From Pseudomonas grandcourensis (lineage in GTDB: Bacteria > Pseudomonadota > Gammaproteobacteria > Pseudomonadales > Pseudomonadaceae): a stretch of DNA of 64,000 nucleotides. Under the pieces are notes generated by a model that did no database searches, had not been told where the DNA came from, and saw nothing but the letters and a program-made list of their open reading frames with translations. This document shows, piece after piece, positions 46,141 to 54,589 of the stretch. The position numbers were made by a program, and so were the translations under genes. Every line of letters begins with the position of its first letter. The first letter of the stretch is position 1. The stretch spans positions 2,580,501-2,644,500 of the forward strand of contig NZ_CP150919.1 in NCBI RefSeq assembly GCF_039909015.1, given 5' to 3'.

Positions 46141-47558
46141 TGAACGCTTTCAAGCTCTTCCTTCCCAGTCTCCTGGTCGCGGCATTGGCCGCCTGCACTG
46201 TAGGGCCTGATTACAAGACCCCCGATACGGCGCCGGCGAAAGTCGTCTCGGCACAAGGCGCCAACTATGATCAGTCGCGTTTCGAAACAGTGTGGTGGCA
46301 GCAATTCGACGACCCCACGCTGAATCAGCTGGTCGGCAAAGCGCTCAATGGCAACCGCGATCTGCGCGTGGCCTTCGCCCGCTGGAAAGCCGCCCGGGCC
46401 ATCCGCGATGACGTCAGCAACGACAACCTGCCGGTGGTCACCAGTCGGGTCAGCAGCCAGCAGGGCAAGTCGCAAGTGCCGGGGCAGAGCGTGAATCGGG
46501 TCAACACCGAGCGCTACGATCTGGGCCTGGACATGGCCTGGGAGATCGACCTGTTCGGGCGCATCCAGCGTGAACTGGAATCCAGCGATGCCCGGGAAGA
46601 CGCCACGGCGGCAGACCTGTATCAACTGCGGGTGACCATGATCGCCGAGTTGGTGGACGCCTATGGTCAGCTGCGCGGTGCGCAACTGCGGGAAAAGATC
46701 GCCCTGGCCAACCTCAAGAACCAAAGTGAATCGCGCGCCGTGACGGTGAGCCTGCGTGATGCTGGCGTGGGCAACGAACTCGACGTGGTGCGTGCCGATG
46801 CGCGGTTGGCGGCGGTCGAGGCGAGTGTGCCGCAGTTGCAGGCGGAGCAGGTGCACCACAAGAACCGCATCGCCACGCTGCTGGGCGAACGCCCGGACAC
46901 CCTGAGCATCGACCTGAGTCCGAAGGACCTGCCGGCCATCGCCAAGGCATTGCCGATTGGCGATCCCGGCGAACTGTTGCATCGGCGTCCGGATGTGCTC
47001 GCGGCAGAGCGCCGGTTGGCGGCGTCAACGGCGGATGTCGGCGTGGCCACCGCCGACCTCTTTCCACGGGTGAGCTTGAGTGGGTTCCTCGGGTTCACGG
47101 CGGGGCGTGGTTCACAAATCGGTTCCAGTGCCGCCCGCGCCTGGAGCCTGGGGCCGAGCATTACCTGGGCCGCGTTTGACCTGGGCAGTGTGCGGGCGCG
47201 CATTCGCGGCGCAAACGCCGACGCCGAGGGTGCATTGGCAACCTATGAGCAACAGGTTTTGCTCGCACTGGAGGAATCGGAAAACGCCTTTAGCGACTAT
47301 GGCAAACGCCAGCAACGCCTGCTGTCGTTGATCAGGCAAAGCGAGTCGAGTCGCGCAGCGGCCGATCTGGCGGCGACGCAATACAAGGAAGGGGTGGTGG
47401 ACTACCTGGTGTTGCTGGACGCGCAACGTGAGCGGCTGAACGCCGAGGATGCCCAGGCACTGGGGGAGACCGATCAGTACCGCGCCATTGTGGCGATCTA
47501 CAAATCCCTGGGCGGTGGTTGGGACAGCGGCGATACCAGGCTGGCGAAAAACAACTGA
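46140..47558 (+). CDS. oprN: RND outer-membrane channel lipoprotein (OprN-like)
   Basis: 472 aa, TolC/OprM family. Lipobox AAC (Cys19, LAACTVGPDYKTPD). Two OEP repeats (about 60-250 and 270-455) with the internal GNELDVVRADARLAAVEASVPQL and GVVDYLVLLDAQRERLNAEDAQ. It starts at an ATG sharing an A with the pump's TGA. It completes a tripartite mexEF-oprN set under one promoter. A hairpin follows at 47575. Confidence 0.92.
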   Translation: MNAFKLFLPSLLVAALAACTVGPDYKTPDTAPAKVVSAQGANYDQSRFETVWWQQFDDPTLNQLVGKALNGNRDLRVAFARWKAARAIRDDVSNDNLPVVTSRVSSQQGKSQVPGQSVNRVNTERYDLGLDMAWEIDLFGRIQRELESSDAREDATAADLYQLRVTMIAELVDAYGQLRGAQLREKIALANLKNQSESRAVTVSLRDAGVGNELDVVRADARLAAVEASVPQLQAEQVHHKNRIATLLGERPDTLSIDLSPKDLPAIAKALPIGDPGELLHRRPDVLAAERRLAASTADVGVATADLFPRVSLSGFLGFTAGRGSQIGSSAARAWSLGPSITWAAFDLGSVRARIRGANADAEGALATYEQQVLLALEESENAFSDYGKRQQRLLSLIRQSESSRAAADLAATQYKEGVVDYLVLLDAQRERLNAEDAQALGETDQYRAIVAIYKSLGGGWDSGDTRLAKNN

Positions 47559-47574
47559 TCGAGCAATAGATGAC

Positions 47575-47606
47575 CTGTGGCGAGGGAGCAAGCTCCCTCG
47601 CCACAG
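47575..47606. terminator. REP-type hairpin between convergent genes
   Basis: CTGTGGCGAGGGAG-CAAG-CTCCCTCGCCACAG, a 14-bp perfect stem between oprN and the aldehyde dehydrogenase gene; the same sequence class as at 15871. Confidence 0.65.
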
Positions 47607-47616
47607 AGATTTTCGT

Positions 47617-49182
47617 TCAATGACCATCCACAAGGCGCGGCAACCCCAACGGATTACCCTCGCGCAGAGGCTCCGGCAGCAGGGCATCGGGAAAGCCCTG
47701 GTAAGCCACCGGGCGCAGGAAACGCTCGATGGCGGTCATGCCCACCGAAGTAAAACGACTGTCCGAGGTGGCCGGAAACGGCCCGCCATGCACGGTGGCG
47801 AAACACACCTCCTGCGGATGGGCAAAGGCATTGACTACGATGCGCCCGGTGCGTCGCTCCAGGGTTGGCAGCAAGCGACGGGCCAGCGGCAAATCGTCCT
47901 GTTCAAGATGCAGGGTCGCGCTGAGTTGCCCCTTGAGTGAGCGCGCGACCCGCAACAGTTCATCTTCATCCCGGACCTTCACCAACAGCGCGGACGGGCC
48001 GAATACCTCCTGCGAAAGCAACGTCTCGGCGAGAAAGTGTTGGCCATCGACCTCGAACAGCGCCGAGCGGCCATCGACTTCTGCAGTGGATGCCGAGCCA
48101 ACGGCGACGAGGCTCGCGCCGGCGCTTTCCATTGCGCACAGACCCTTCAGGTACGCCCCATGGATGCCCGGTGTCAGCATCGTGCGTGCCGGTGCTTCGC
48201 TCACGCGCTTGCTCATGGCGTGGCGCAGTGCTTCAAACCCCGCACCTTCGACGGCAACCAGAATCGCCGGTTTGAGGCAGGCTTGCCCGACGTTGACCAG
48301 CATGCGCTCGACAAAGCCATCGCCGATCTGCGCGCCCCGTTCGGCGAGGGCCCGGGGCAGGATGAAGGTCGGGTTGACGCTGGTCATTTCGGCGAAGACC
48401 GGAATCGGATCGGGCCGCAACTGCGCACGCCGATACAACGCCATTCCGCCTTGTTCGGAACCGGTGAAGGTCACGGCCTTGATCAGTGGATGATCCACCA
48501 GTGCTTCGCCGATGGCATTGCCGGAGCCGCGCACCATGGAGAACACGCCTTCGGGCAATCCGCTGTCTTGCACCGCTTGGCGAATGGCGCGGGCCTGGAT
48601 TTCCGAGGCACCGGGATGCGCATTGTGCGCCTTGAGAATGACGGTCGAACCCGCCGCCAGCGCCGAGGCGGTATCGCCGCCGGCCACCGAGTAGGCGATG
48701 GGGAAATTGCTCGCGCCGAAAATCGCCACCGGGCCGATGGCGATTTTTTGCAGGCGATGGTCCATGCGCGGGCGTGGCTGACGCTCCGGTTGTGCAGGAT
48801 CTATGGCCAGTTGCAGGAAGCGCCCCTTGCGCACCACATCGGCGAACTGGCGGAACTGGGTGGCCGCCTTGATTGCCTCGCCTTCCAGTTGTGCCTCGGG
48901 TACGCCGGTTTCCAGGGCGGCCCGTGCAGCCAGTGCTCCACGAACGCTATCGAGATTGTCGGCGATGCGTTCGAGAAACGCCGCACGCACGGCGAGCGGG
49001 GTATGGCTGTAGACATCGAATGCTTCATCGGCCAGGGTCGCGGCCCGGTCGACGTCGGCCACACCACCCAGTGCGAACGCCGGTTCAAGCGGCTGGTTGG
49101 TCGCGGGATTGAGCGCTTTCAGGGTGCCTTCGCTGGCGGCGACATCGTGGTTGCCGATCAGCAGCTTGCCGGTCAACTGCAT
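47617..49182 (-). CDS. NADP-type aldehyde dehydrogenase (2,5-dioxovalerate dehydrogenase-like)
   Basis: 521 aa. Catalytic Cys302 in GQACLKPAI, general-base Glu in FAEMTSVNP, cofactor segment FGASNFPIAYSVAGGDTASALAAGSTVILKAHNAHPG. The sequence belongs to the alpha-ketoglutarate semialdehyde dehydrogenase branch rather than the betaine or succinate-semialdehyde branches; substrate is inferred from that. It shares one base with the upstream cysteine hydrolase gene, so they are an operon opposite an HxlR regulator. The partner suggests the aldehyde arises from an amide or carbamate. Confidence 0.85.
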   Translation of the reverse strand: MQLTGKLLIGNHDVAASEGTLKALNPATNQPLEPAFALGGVADVDRAATLADEAFDVYSHTPLAVRAAFLERIADNLDSVRGALAARAALETGVPEAQLEGEAIKAATQFRQFADVVRKGRFLQLAIDPAQPERQPRPRMDHRLQKIAIGPVAIFGASNFPIAYSVAGGDTASALAAGSTVILKAHNAHPGASEIQARAIRQAVQDSGLPEGVFSMVRGSGNAIGEALVDHPLIKAVTFTGSEQGGMALYRRAQLRPDPIPVFAEMTSVNPTFILPRALAERGAQIGDGFVERMLVNVGQACLKPAILVAVEGAGFEALRHAMSKRVSEAPARTMLTPGIHGAYLKGLCAMESAGASLVAVGSASTAEVDGRSALFEVDGQHFLAETLLSQEVFGPSALLVKVRDEDELLRVARSLKGQLSATLHLEQDDLPLARRLLPTLERRTGRIVVNAFAHPQEVCFATVHGGPFPATSDSRFTSVGMTAIERFLRPVAYQGFPDALLPEPLREGNPLGLPRLVDGH

Positions 49183-49814
49183 TACGCACCTGCCTGTGCC
49201 AGCGCGGCAACCAGTTCGTCGGTGGTCAGGATGGCGTGAGCGAAGGTCGGGCCGTTCAGCTCATGGGCCGAATGCATCATCTCCGGCTTGAAGGCGGCGG
49301 TCGCATCCCGTACCAGAGTGACGTGATAGCCAAGTTCCTGAGCGTAACGGGCGGTTGCCTCGATGCAGGTATTGGCCAGCAGGCCGACGATGATCACGTG
49401 GGTGATACCCTTTTGCTTGAGACGAAAATCGAGGTCGGTATTGGCAAAACCGCTGGAGCCCCAATGTTCCTGCACGACGATGTCGCCGTCCTTCGGCGCG
49501 AAATCGGGGTGCCATTCACCGCCCCATTCGCCCCGTGCGAAGTGGTGCATGTGCATGACCTTGCACTGGGTGGGACTCGGGTGATCCCAGTTTTCGTAGT
49601 CGCCTTTTTCCCAGCGGCGGTGCGGTACGATGACCACCGGGATGTTGAGCGCGCGAATGGTGCGATCAAGCGTGCGCAGGTTGTCGAGCAGGCCGACTTG
49701 CTTGGCAATGGGCTCGATCAAGGGGTAGATCTTGCCGCCATCCGACAGAAAGTCGTTGTAGGGGTCGACCAACAGATAGGCAGTCCGGTCAAGAGGGTAG
49801 GTGGCTTTGGACAT
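49182..49814 (-). CDS. Isochorismatase-family cysteine hydrolase
   Basis: 210 aa. The Asp-Lys-Cys triad of the family is suggested by LLVDPYNDFLS near the start, and the nucleophile in VGLLANTCIEATARYAQELGY (about residue 155). Members include nicotinamidase, N-carbamoylsarcosine amidase and ureidoacrylate amidohydrolase; the exact amide is unknown. The start was chosen because GGAG lies 7 bases ahead. First gene of the operon with the aldehyde dehydrogenase; divergent from HxlR across an inverted repeat. Confidence 0.87.
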   Translation of the reverse strand: MSKATYPLDRTAYLLVDPYNDFLSDGGKIYPLIEPIAKQVGLLDNLRTLDRTIRALNIPVVIVPHRRWEKGDYENWDHPSPTQCKVMHMHHFARGEWGGEWHPDFAPKDGDIVVQEHWGSSGFANTDLDFRLKQKGITHVIIVGLLANTCIEATARYAQELGYHVTLVRDATAAFKPEMMHSAHELNGPTFAHAILTTDELVAALAQAGA

Positions 49815-49870
49815 GACGGTTCTCCGCAAAATAATCCGTGGATGGTGAAGTGTAGTTGCTCGAAATTTAC

Positions 49871-49893
49871 GTTGATATGATAATCATAGTAAC
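49871..49893. promoter_or_regulatory. Candidate HxlR operator
   Basis: GTTGATATGAT-A-ATCATAGTAAC is a 23-bp inverted repeat with 9 of 11 arm positions matching, centred between the hydrolase and hxlR-type genes and only 20 bp ahead of the latter. The place fits autoregulation plus control of the divergent operon. Confidence 0.5.
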
Positions 49894-49913
49894 TAGGAAA
49901 GAGGCAATACCGC

Positions 49914-50429
49914 ATGTCGGTGAAAACAACCGTTTCTGAAACCCTGTGTCCGATTTCCCGGGCCGAAGCCGTCGTGGGCGACCGCTGGACGGTGCTGGTC
50001 TTGCGTGAGTTGTTCATGGGCAGCCATCGTTTTGACGACATCCAGGCGCAGACCGGCGGCACGCCGCAAATGGTCGCGGCGCGCTTGAAAAGCATGGAGG
50101 CCGACGGGCTCGTAGAGCGCCGCGCTTACAGCGAACGGCCAAAACGCTACGAATATCACCTCACGGAAAAAGGCGACGCGTTCTACTCGGTGGTCCTGGC
50201 GTTGCGCGCCTGGGGCGAAACCTGGTGCAAGTCGCCCGAGGAAGGCCTGGCGGTGGTCTATACACACCGCAGTTGCGGCGGGCCCGCCGGGCTCGGTCCG
50301 CTTTGCGCCCATTGCGGGCAGCCCTTGCGCCGCGCCGACCTGATCAGTGAGCCGAGTGCCGCCTATGTCGCCGAACGCAGCGCCCGGCGCGAAGTGTTCA
50401 AGGGCAGTCGCGGAGCGGCGGGGGAATAA
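49914..50429 (+). CDS. HxlR-family transcriptional regulator
   Basis: 171 aa. Winged helix typical of HxlR: CPISRAEAVVGDRWTVLVLRELFMGSHRFDDIQAQTGGTPQMVAARLKSMEADGLVERR...YEYHLTEKGDAFYSVVLALRAWGETW. Unlike minimal HxlR proteins (about 110 aa) it has a C-terminal extension with HRSCGG and CAHCGQPL, a probable zinc knuckle. It most likely controls the divergent cysteine hydrolase and aldehyde dehydrogenase genes. GAAAGAGG precedes the start. Confidence 0.88.
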   Translation: MSVKTTVSETLCPISRAEAVVGDRWTVLVLRELFMGSHRFDDIQAQTGGTPQMVAARLKSMEADGLVERRAYSERPKRYEYHLTEKGDAFYSVVLALRAWGETWCKSPEEGLAVVYTHRSCGGPAGLGPLCAHCGQPLRRADLISEPSAAYVAERSARREVFKGSRGAAGE

Positions 50430-50456
50430 GGCCAACGAGGTGCCCGCAGTTGCGGG

Positions 50457-50541
50457 TTTGTATCCGCAGGTATCCGCAACGCCCGCCGTTACCCAGGCAT
50501 ACAAAACCGCCGTTTCCCGACACCCGGGCGATACACGGCGG
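50457..50541. promoter_or_regulatory. GTAT-N6-GTAT repeat upstream of the cupin gene
   Basis: TTTGTATCCGCAGGTATCCGC places GTAT at 50460 and 50470, the same 10-bp period as upstream of the OmpR-type regulator near 4.8 kb; inverse motifs GCATACAAAACC (50498) and GCGATACACGG (50528) follow. Possible shared regulator sites. Confidence 0.4.
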
Positions 50542-50612
50542 CCTTCCAATGGAACCACCGGCATCGCGCCACTTTCGGCGCGGCCCGGCGTGGTTCAACT
50601 GGAGGAAAGACA

Positions 50613-51065
50613 ATGTTGCGTACCCACACCCGTCACACCCTCGGCAAGCTTGGTCTGGTCCTGGCCGCCGCAGGGCTCGCCACCGTAGCGAGCCTCTCTC
50701 AAGCCCAGGAAACACAGCCGGCCCCGGCGATGAAAAGCTGGCAGCAGGGCCTGCATCGCACCGACCTGGTACACGAAGACCTGGGCGCCGCTAATCGCGA
50801 AGTCCTTCAGGTGCTCGTGGATTTCGATCCGGGTGTGACGTCACCCAAACATGCTCACCCCGGTGTCGAGGTGGCGCACGTGATCAGCGGCACCTTCGAG
50901 TATCAACTGGAAGGGCGGGCACCGGTGACGCTCAAGGCCGGTGATTCGTTGTACATCCCCGAAGGCGTCGCCCATGTGGCGAAGAACGTGGGCCAGGGCA
51001 AGGCCTCGGAGCTGGCGACCTACATCGTGAACAAAGGCGAGCCGCTGCTGATCCTCAAGCCGTAG
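50613..51065 (+). CDS. Secreted cupin-domain protein
   Basis: 150 aa with a Sec signal peptide (ATVASLSQAQA-type cleavage near residue 32). One cupin barrel with metal-ligand motif PKHAHPGVEVAHVISGTFEYQLEG and second motif AGDSLYIPEGVAHVAKN. Periplasmic monodomain cupins of this type are common next to stress genes; no activity is established. GGAGG lies 8 bases ahead. It follows hxlR by 183 bp, with its own probable promoter region. Confidence 0.85.
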   Translation: MLRTHTRHTLGKLGLVLAAAGLATVASLSQAQETQPAPAMKSWQQGLHRTDLVHEDLGAANREVLQVLVDFDPGVTSPKHAHPGVEVAHVISGTFEYQLEGRAPVTLKAGDSLYIPEGVAHVAKNVGQGKASELATYIVNKGEPLLILKP

Positions 51066-51312
51066 GCGAGTGTTTGTAGGAGCGAACTCGCTCGCGATGG
51101 TCTTGAGAGCGTCGCGTTTAGCCATTAAACACGCGTTATCGTTAACGACCATCGCCGGTGCGTAATTACATTACTACTGACCAGGCATTTGCGTTCGTGG
51201 TGATCACCGTTTGCATTCGGTTGACCAATGCCCGCACAAGAGACGAGCGGCAGAGAGCGGCCAGCAGGAGTCATTCAAACAAAACCGCTCGGTGGGGGAG
51301 CCTACTTCTAAC
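51066..51312. other. Gene-free gap with partial REP
   Basis: TTTGTAGGAGCGAACTCGCTCGCGATGG at 51074 is a REP left core with substitutions, followed by CGTTATCGTTAACGACCATCGC, a degenerate right side. The rest to 51312 holds nothing recognisable. Confidence 0.55.
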
Positions 51313-51699
51313 TCAGAGGAAGTAAGCCCCCAAAGTACCCACAGCAACGAGCCAAACTAATACAACGATCACTGCAGAAAACCTGTTCACTGGCCGCTTA
51401 ACATGGCTTTTCTCCCACTCACTCGCTTTGAGCTGACATTCCTCGAGCACCTGCGCAGGCATCAGCCGAATAGCGAGCAGAATGCCAAGCGGCAAAATGA
51501 TCACGTCGTCCAGGTATCCAAGCACAGGAATGAAATCAGGAATGAGGTCGATTGGACTCAGCGCATACGCCACGACAAAAATCGAAATCCATTTGGGTAA
51601 CCAGGGTGTTTGTGGATGCTGATAGCAAAACCAGAGAACCATGGTTTGCCGTTTTAGCTTTCTGGCCCAGCCACGTAAACGATCAAGTATGCGTTTCAT
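51313..51699 (-). CDS. YkvA/DUF1232 membrane protein
   Basis: 128 aa. The DUF1232 core SIFVVAYALSPIDLIPDFIPVLGYLDDVIILPLGI lies at residues 38-75 and includes the first membrane segment; a second helix is at the C-terminus (AVIVVLVWLVAVGTLGAYFL). The N-terminus is basic (RILDRLRGWARKLKRQT), which orients it to the cytoplasm. Function unknown. The IS1182-type insertion lies 70 bp upstream of its start, possibly in its promoter region. Confidence 0.85.
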   Translation of the reverse strand: MKRILDRLRGWARKLKRQTMVLWFCYQHPQTPWLPKWISIFVVAYALSPIDLIPDFIPVLGYLDDVIILPLGILLAIRLMPAQVLEECQLKASEWEKSHVKRPVNRFSAVIVVLVWLVAVGTLGAYFL

Positions 51700-51770
51700 G
51701 TCGTAATTGTCAGCACCTGAAGGAGTGTGCCTGCGAGCGTAGCGCCTTAGGTGATTGACTGCTATGGGTC

Positions 51771-53447
51771 CAGGCTGTGTGAAAACGCCAGTGTTTGTCT
51801 AACCTTCTGATCGTCTAGATCGTATTGGGGGCGATCATGAAGCGATTCATTGAAGGTGAGGCTCGGACGCAAGTCACGTTGCTGCCTGAGTGCTTGGACG
51901 ATTACGTAGCCGAAGAAAATCCAGTGCGAGTGGTCGACGTTTTCGTCGATGAACTCGACCTGGGTGCACTTGGGTTTGAAGGTGTTGATCCTGCTGCAAC
52001 GGGGCGTCCGGCCTACCATCCAGCGATCTTGCTGAAGATCTATATCTACGGCTACCTGAATCGGATTCAGTCCAGCCGCCGGCTGGAACGGGAGGCCGAG
52101 CGCAATGTCGAGTTGATGTGGCTGACGGGACGTTTGGCTCCGGACTTCAAAACCATTGCCGACTTTCGCAAAAACAACGGCAAAGCCATTCGCAGCGTCT
52201 GCCGGCAATTCGTAGTGCTTTGTCGCAACCTCAATCTCTTCTCCCAATCAATCATCGCCATCGATGGCAGCAAATTCAAAGCCGTCAATAATCGCGACCG
52301 TAACTTCACCCAGGGCAAAGTGAAGGCACGCATGCAGCAGATCGAACAGAGCATTGACCGTTATCTAACGGCGATGGATTCGGCGGATCGGGCAACACCC
52401 GAAGTAGCCGAGGCCAAGGCCGAGCGGTTGAAAGAAAAGATAGAAACGCTGAAAAAGCAGATGCAGAAACTCAAGGACATCGAGGCGCAGCTCCACGACA
52501 GTCCAGACCAGCAAATCTCTCTTACCGATCCAGATGCACGCTCAATGGCCACGAGCGGCCGAGGCACCGGAACGGTTGGTTACAACGTCCAAACAGCTGT
52601 CGACGACAAACACCATCTGATCATTGCCCATGAGGTGACCAATGTTGGTAATGATCGTGGGCAACTGAGCAATATGGCGAACCAGGCGCGTGAAGAAATC
52701 GAGGCTGAATCGCTAACGGTGGTGGCCGACCGAGGCTATTACAAAGGTCTGGAAATCCTTGCTTGCGAGCAAGCCGGCATCACTACCTTCGTACCGAAAC
52801 CCCTGACATCGGGCAGCAAAGCCGAAGGCCGATTTGGCAAGCAGGACTTCATCTACGTTGCTGCATCGGACGAGTATCGATGCCCTGCGGGACAGTTACT
52901 GACCCGGCGGTATTCGTCGGTGGAAGACGGCATGTTATTGCATTGTTACTACTTCTCGGGCTGCCAGTCCTGCGCAATGCAAAAGCAATGCACCACGGGT
53001 AAAGAGCGCCGGGTAAAGCGCTGGGAACATGAAGCCGTAGTCGATGCAATGCAGGCTCGGCTGGATCATGATCCAACGATGATGAGGCGTCGCCGCCAGA
53101 CCGTTGAACATCCTTTTGGAACGCTCAAATACTGGATGGGAAGTACCCACTTCCTGACCAAAACCCTGCCGAGGGTAAGCACCGAGATGAGCCTTCATGT
53201 GCTCGCCTACAACCTCAAGCGAATGATGAGCATCTTCGGCATCGCAGGATTGCTTGAAGCGATCAGGGCGTGAGTCTAGCCGCTTGCTCGCCCGTTAGTA
53301 GCGATTTGGGCCGCTGGCGCGACCCAAACCGCATTTACGAACACCTATGTAGCTGACTAAGGTAATTCGCGCTTCCGTCTGCTGTTTCGCAGGCAACGCA
53401 CGCAACTCTCCGTTATCGACGTACTCAGTGCGTTTTCACACAGCCTG
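51771..53447 (+). mobile_element. IS1182-family insertion sequence, complete
   Basis: 1677 bp. Terminal inverted repeats are perfect over 18 bp: CAGGCTGTGTGAAAACGC at 51771 and its complement ending at 53447. Both ends are flanked by GGTC (51767-51770 and 53448-53451), a 4-bp target duplication. One intact transposase gene fills it; about 170 bp of non-coding sequence follows the gene inside the element. Intact ends and frame suggest a recent and possibly active insertion. Confidence 0.88.
51837..53273 (+). CDS. IS1182-family transposase
   Basis: 478 aa. The N-terminal domain (RFIEGEARTQVTLLPECLDDYV...NPVRVVDVFVDELDL) matches the DUF772-type head, with a coiled-coil insert at about 185-225 (ERLKEKIETLKKQMQKLKDIEAQLHD). 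Catalytic Asp143 (IIAIDGSKFKA), second Asp in VVADRGYYKG, and Glu in RRRRQTVEHPFGTLK form the DDE set. A Cys cluster (CPAG, GCQSCAMQKQC) is usual for the family. The start has GGGG at a suitable distance. Confidence 0.95.
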   Translation: MKRFIEGEARTQVTLLPECLDDYVAEENPVRVVDVFVDELDLGALGFEGVDPAATGRPAYHPAILLKIYIYGYLNRIQSSRRLEREAERNVELMWLTGRLAPDFKTIADFRKNNGKAIRSVCRQFVVLCRNLNLFSQSIIAIDGSKFKAVNNRDRNFTQGKVKARMQQIEQSIDRYLTAMDSADRATPEVAEAKAERLKEKIETLKKQMQKLKDIEAQLHDSPDQQISLTDPDARSMATSGRGTGTVGYNVQTAVDDKHHLIIAHEVTNVGNDRGQLSNMANQAREEIEAESLTVVADRGYYKGLEILACEQAGITTFVPKPLTSGSKAEGRFGKQDFIYVAASDEYRCPAGQLLTRRYSSVEDGMLLHCYYFSGCQSCAMQKQCTTGKERRVKRWEHEAVVDAMQARLDHDPTMMRRRRQTVEHPFGTLKYWMGSTHFLTKTLPRVSTEMSLHVLAYNLKRMMSIFGIAGLLEAIRA

Positions 53448-53510
53448 GGTCGACTTCTGCCCTTCGTGACAGGCAGAAATCGGCCAAAAGCGGCCCTTAC
53501 GCGTCCATGT

Positions 53511-54227
53511 TCAGGCCGTTTTGCACGTCAACCAGGCTCCCCAGAAAAGGCTACTGAAGAAACGGGTAGCGTTCCCGAATCCTGCTTCATTCAGCAGCTT
53601 TTGAACCGCTGCCTCGGAATGTGGAGGGTCGGCGCCTTGAAGGATTTTCCCAAGTTTGACCTTCACTTCGTCCGGGCTGGCTCCATGCTGCCGCCACCGT
53701 TGCCCCCAGGCAGCGAGGAGTAACGGCTGGCTGGCATACGCATATTGATTCCCTGCGACAATCAGCGGCGCCCCCGGCTTTAGATGAGCCTGAATGGATC
53801 GTAATATTCTTCGCTTGGCATCATCCCCATCGAGATGATGGAGTACACCGATCAAAGTGGCTGCGTCGTATGCCTCACCTGCTGCCAAGTCTTCAACATG
53901 CCCAAGATGCATGGCCGTTCTTCCGAGCAAATTATTTGCGTCTAACTGCTGTTTCGCTGCTTCCAGCATAGGCCCGGATGGATCAACGGCAGTGAAACGC
54001 CAGCCCGGCTCAAGCTTGGCCATTGCAACGATCTCCTGCGCGGTACCGCCAGCGCCCACCACAAGTATTTTTGCCGATCCCACATTGCCAAGGCTTGCCG
54101 CCAGCATGCACGCCGCCAAGTCTTGGCAAGCGTCGTATCCTGCTAGTGCAATGCGGCTCTGACGGCCGTACTCATTGGCCCGTGAGGTATCAAATTTTTC
54201 AGCTGAGTTGAGAGAGGATGATTTCAA
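53511..54227 (-). CDS. SAM-dependent methyltransferase
   Basis: 238 aa from a TTG start with GGAG 7 bases upstream; no in-frame ATG is close, and an ATG at 54240 is out of frame. Motif I is KILVVGAGGTAQEIVAMAKL, acidic strand-2 end AVDPSGPMLEAAKQQL, and motif IV AATLIGVLHHLDGDDAKRRIL. A small-molecule methyltransferase of Methyltransf_12/25 type. It sits alone beside the IS element, with AT-rich sequence upstream, and may have arrived with it. Substrate unknown. Confidence 0.8.
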   Translation of the reverse strand: MKSSSLNSAEKFDTSRANEYGRQSRIALAGYDACQDLAACMLAASLGNVGSAKILVVGAGGTAQEIVAMAKLEPGWRFTAVDPSGPMLEAAKQQLDANNLLGRTAMHLGHVEDLAAGEAYDAATLIGVLHHLDGDDAKRRILRSIQAHLKPGAPLIVAGNQYAYASQPLLLAAWGQRWRQHGASPDEVKVKLGKILQGADPPHSEAAVQKLLNEAGFGNATRFFSSLFWGAWLTCKTA

Positions 54228-54248
54228 GGCGGTTCTCCATGTCCTCAA

Positions 54249-54535
54249 ATCAAGCTACGCCACCTTCAGAAATAATAAAAATTCATTAATTTTATATATT
54301 GCATTCCTACAAGGAATGCAGGGTTCAAATCAACTCACCTCTCTCAGACTGGTTCCGCCTTGTAATGACAGTCAGCTAAGGGTCGTTCTCTGCCGGTCAT
54401 GGCCATGCGGCTTGCTGGTCAAATCCGATGCAAATAAGTGGTCAGGTGGAATGCAAATGGATGGGGCCGTCAGTGCCGTTACCCAGTCGAAACGCCGCCC
54501 GGAACAAGCTCGCTCCCACAGCAATTGCGGTGTTT
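54249..54535. other. AT-rich gap between methyltransferase and ohr
   Basis: About 70 bp are very AT-rich (54270-54300). A perfect hairpin GCATTCCT-ACA-AGGAATGC lies at 54301-54319, just ahead of the AT stretch when read on the minus strand. A lone right half of a REP (GCTCGCTCCCACAGC) lies at 54509. No gene seen. Compositional break suggests foreign DNA next to the IS. Confidence 0.4.
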
Positions 54536-54582
54536 AAAAAGCCTGGCCTGACCGGAATCAAGACGTCAGGCCAGGCTTTTTT
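54536..54582. terminator. Terminator of the second ohr gene
   Basis: AAAAAGCCTGGCCTGAC, 13-base loop, GTCAGGCCAGGCTTTTTT: a perfect stem of about 16 bp with both A and U runs, right behind the ohr stop at 54590. Confidence 0.9.
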
Positions 54583-54589
54583 GCATCGG

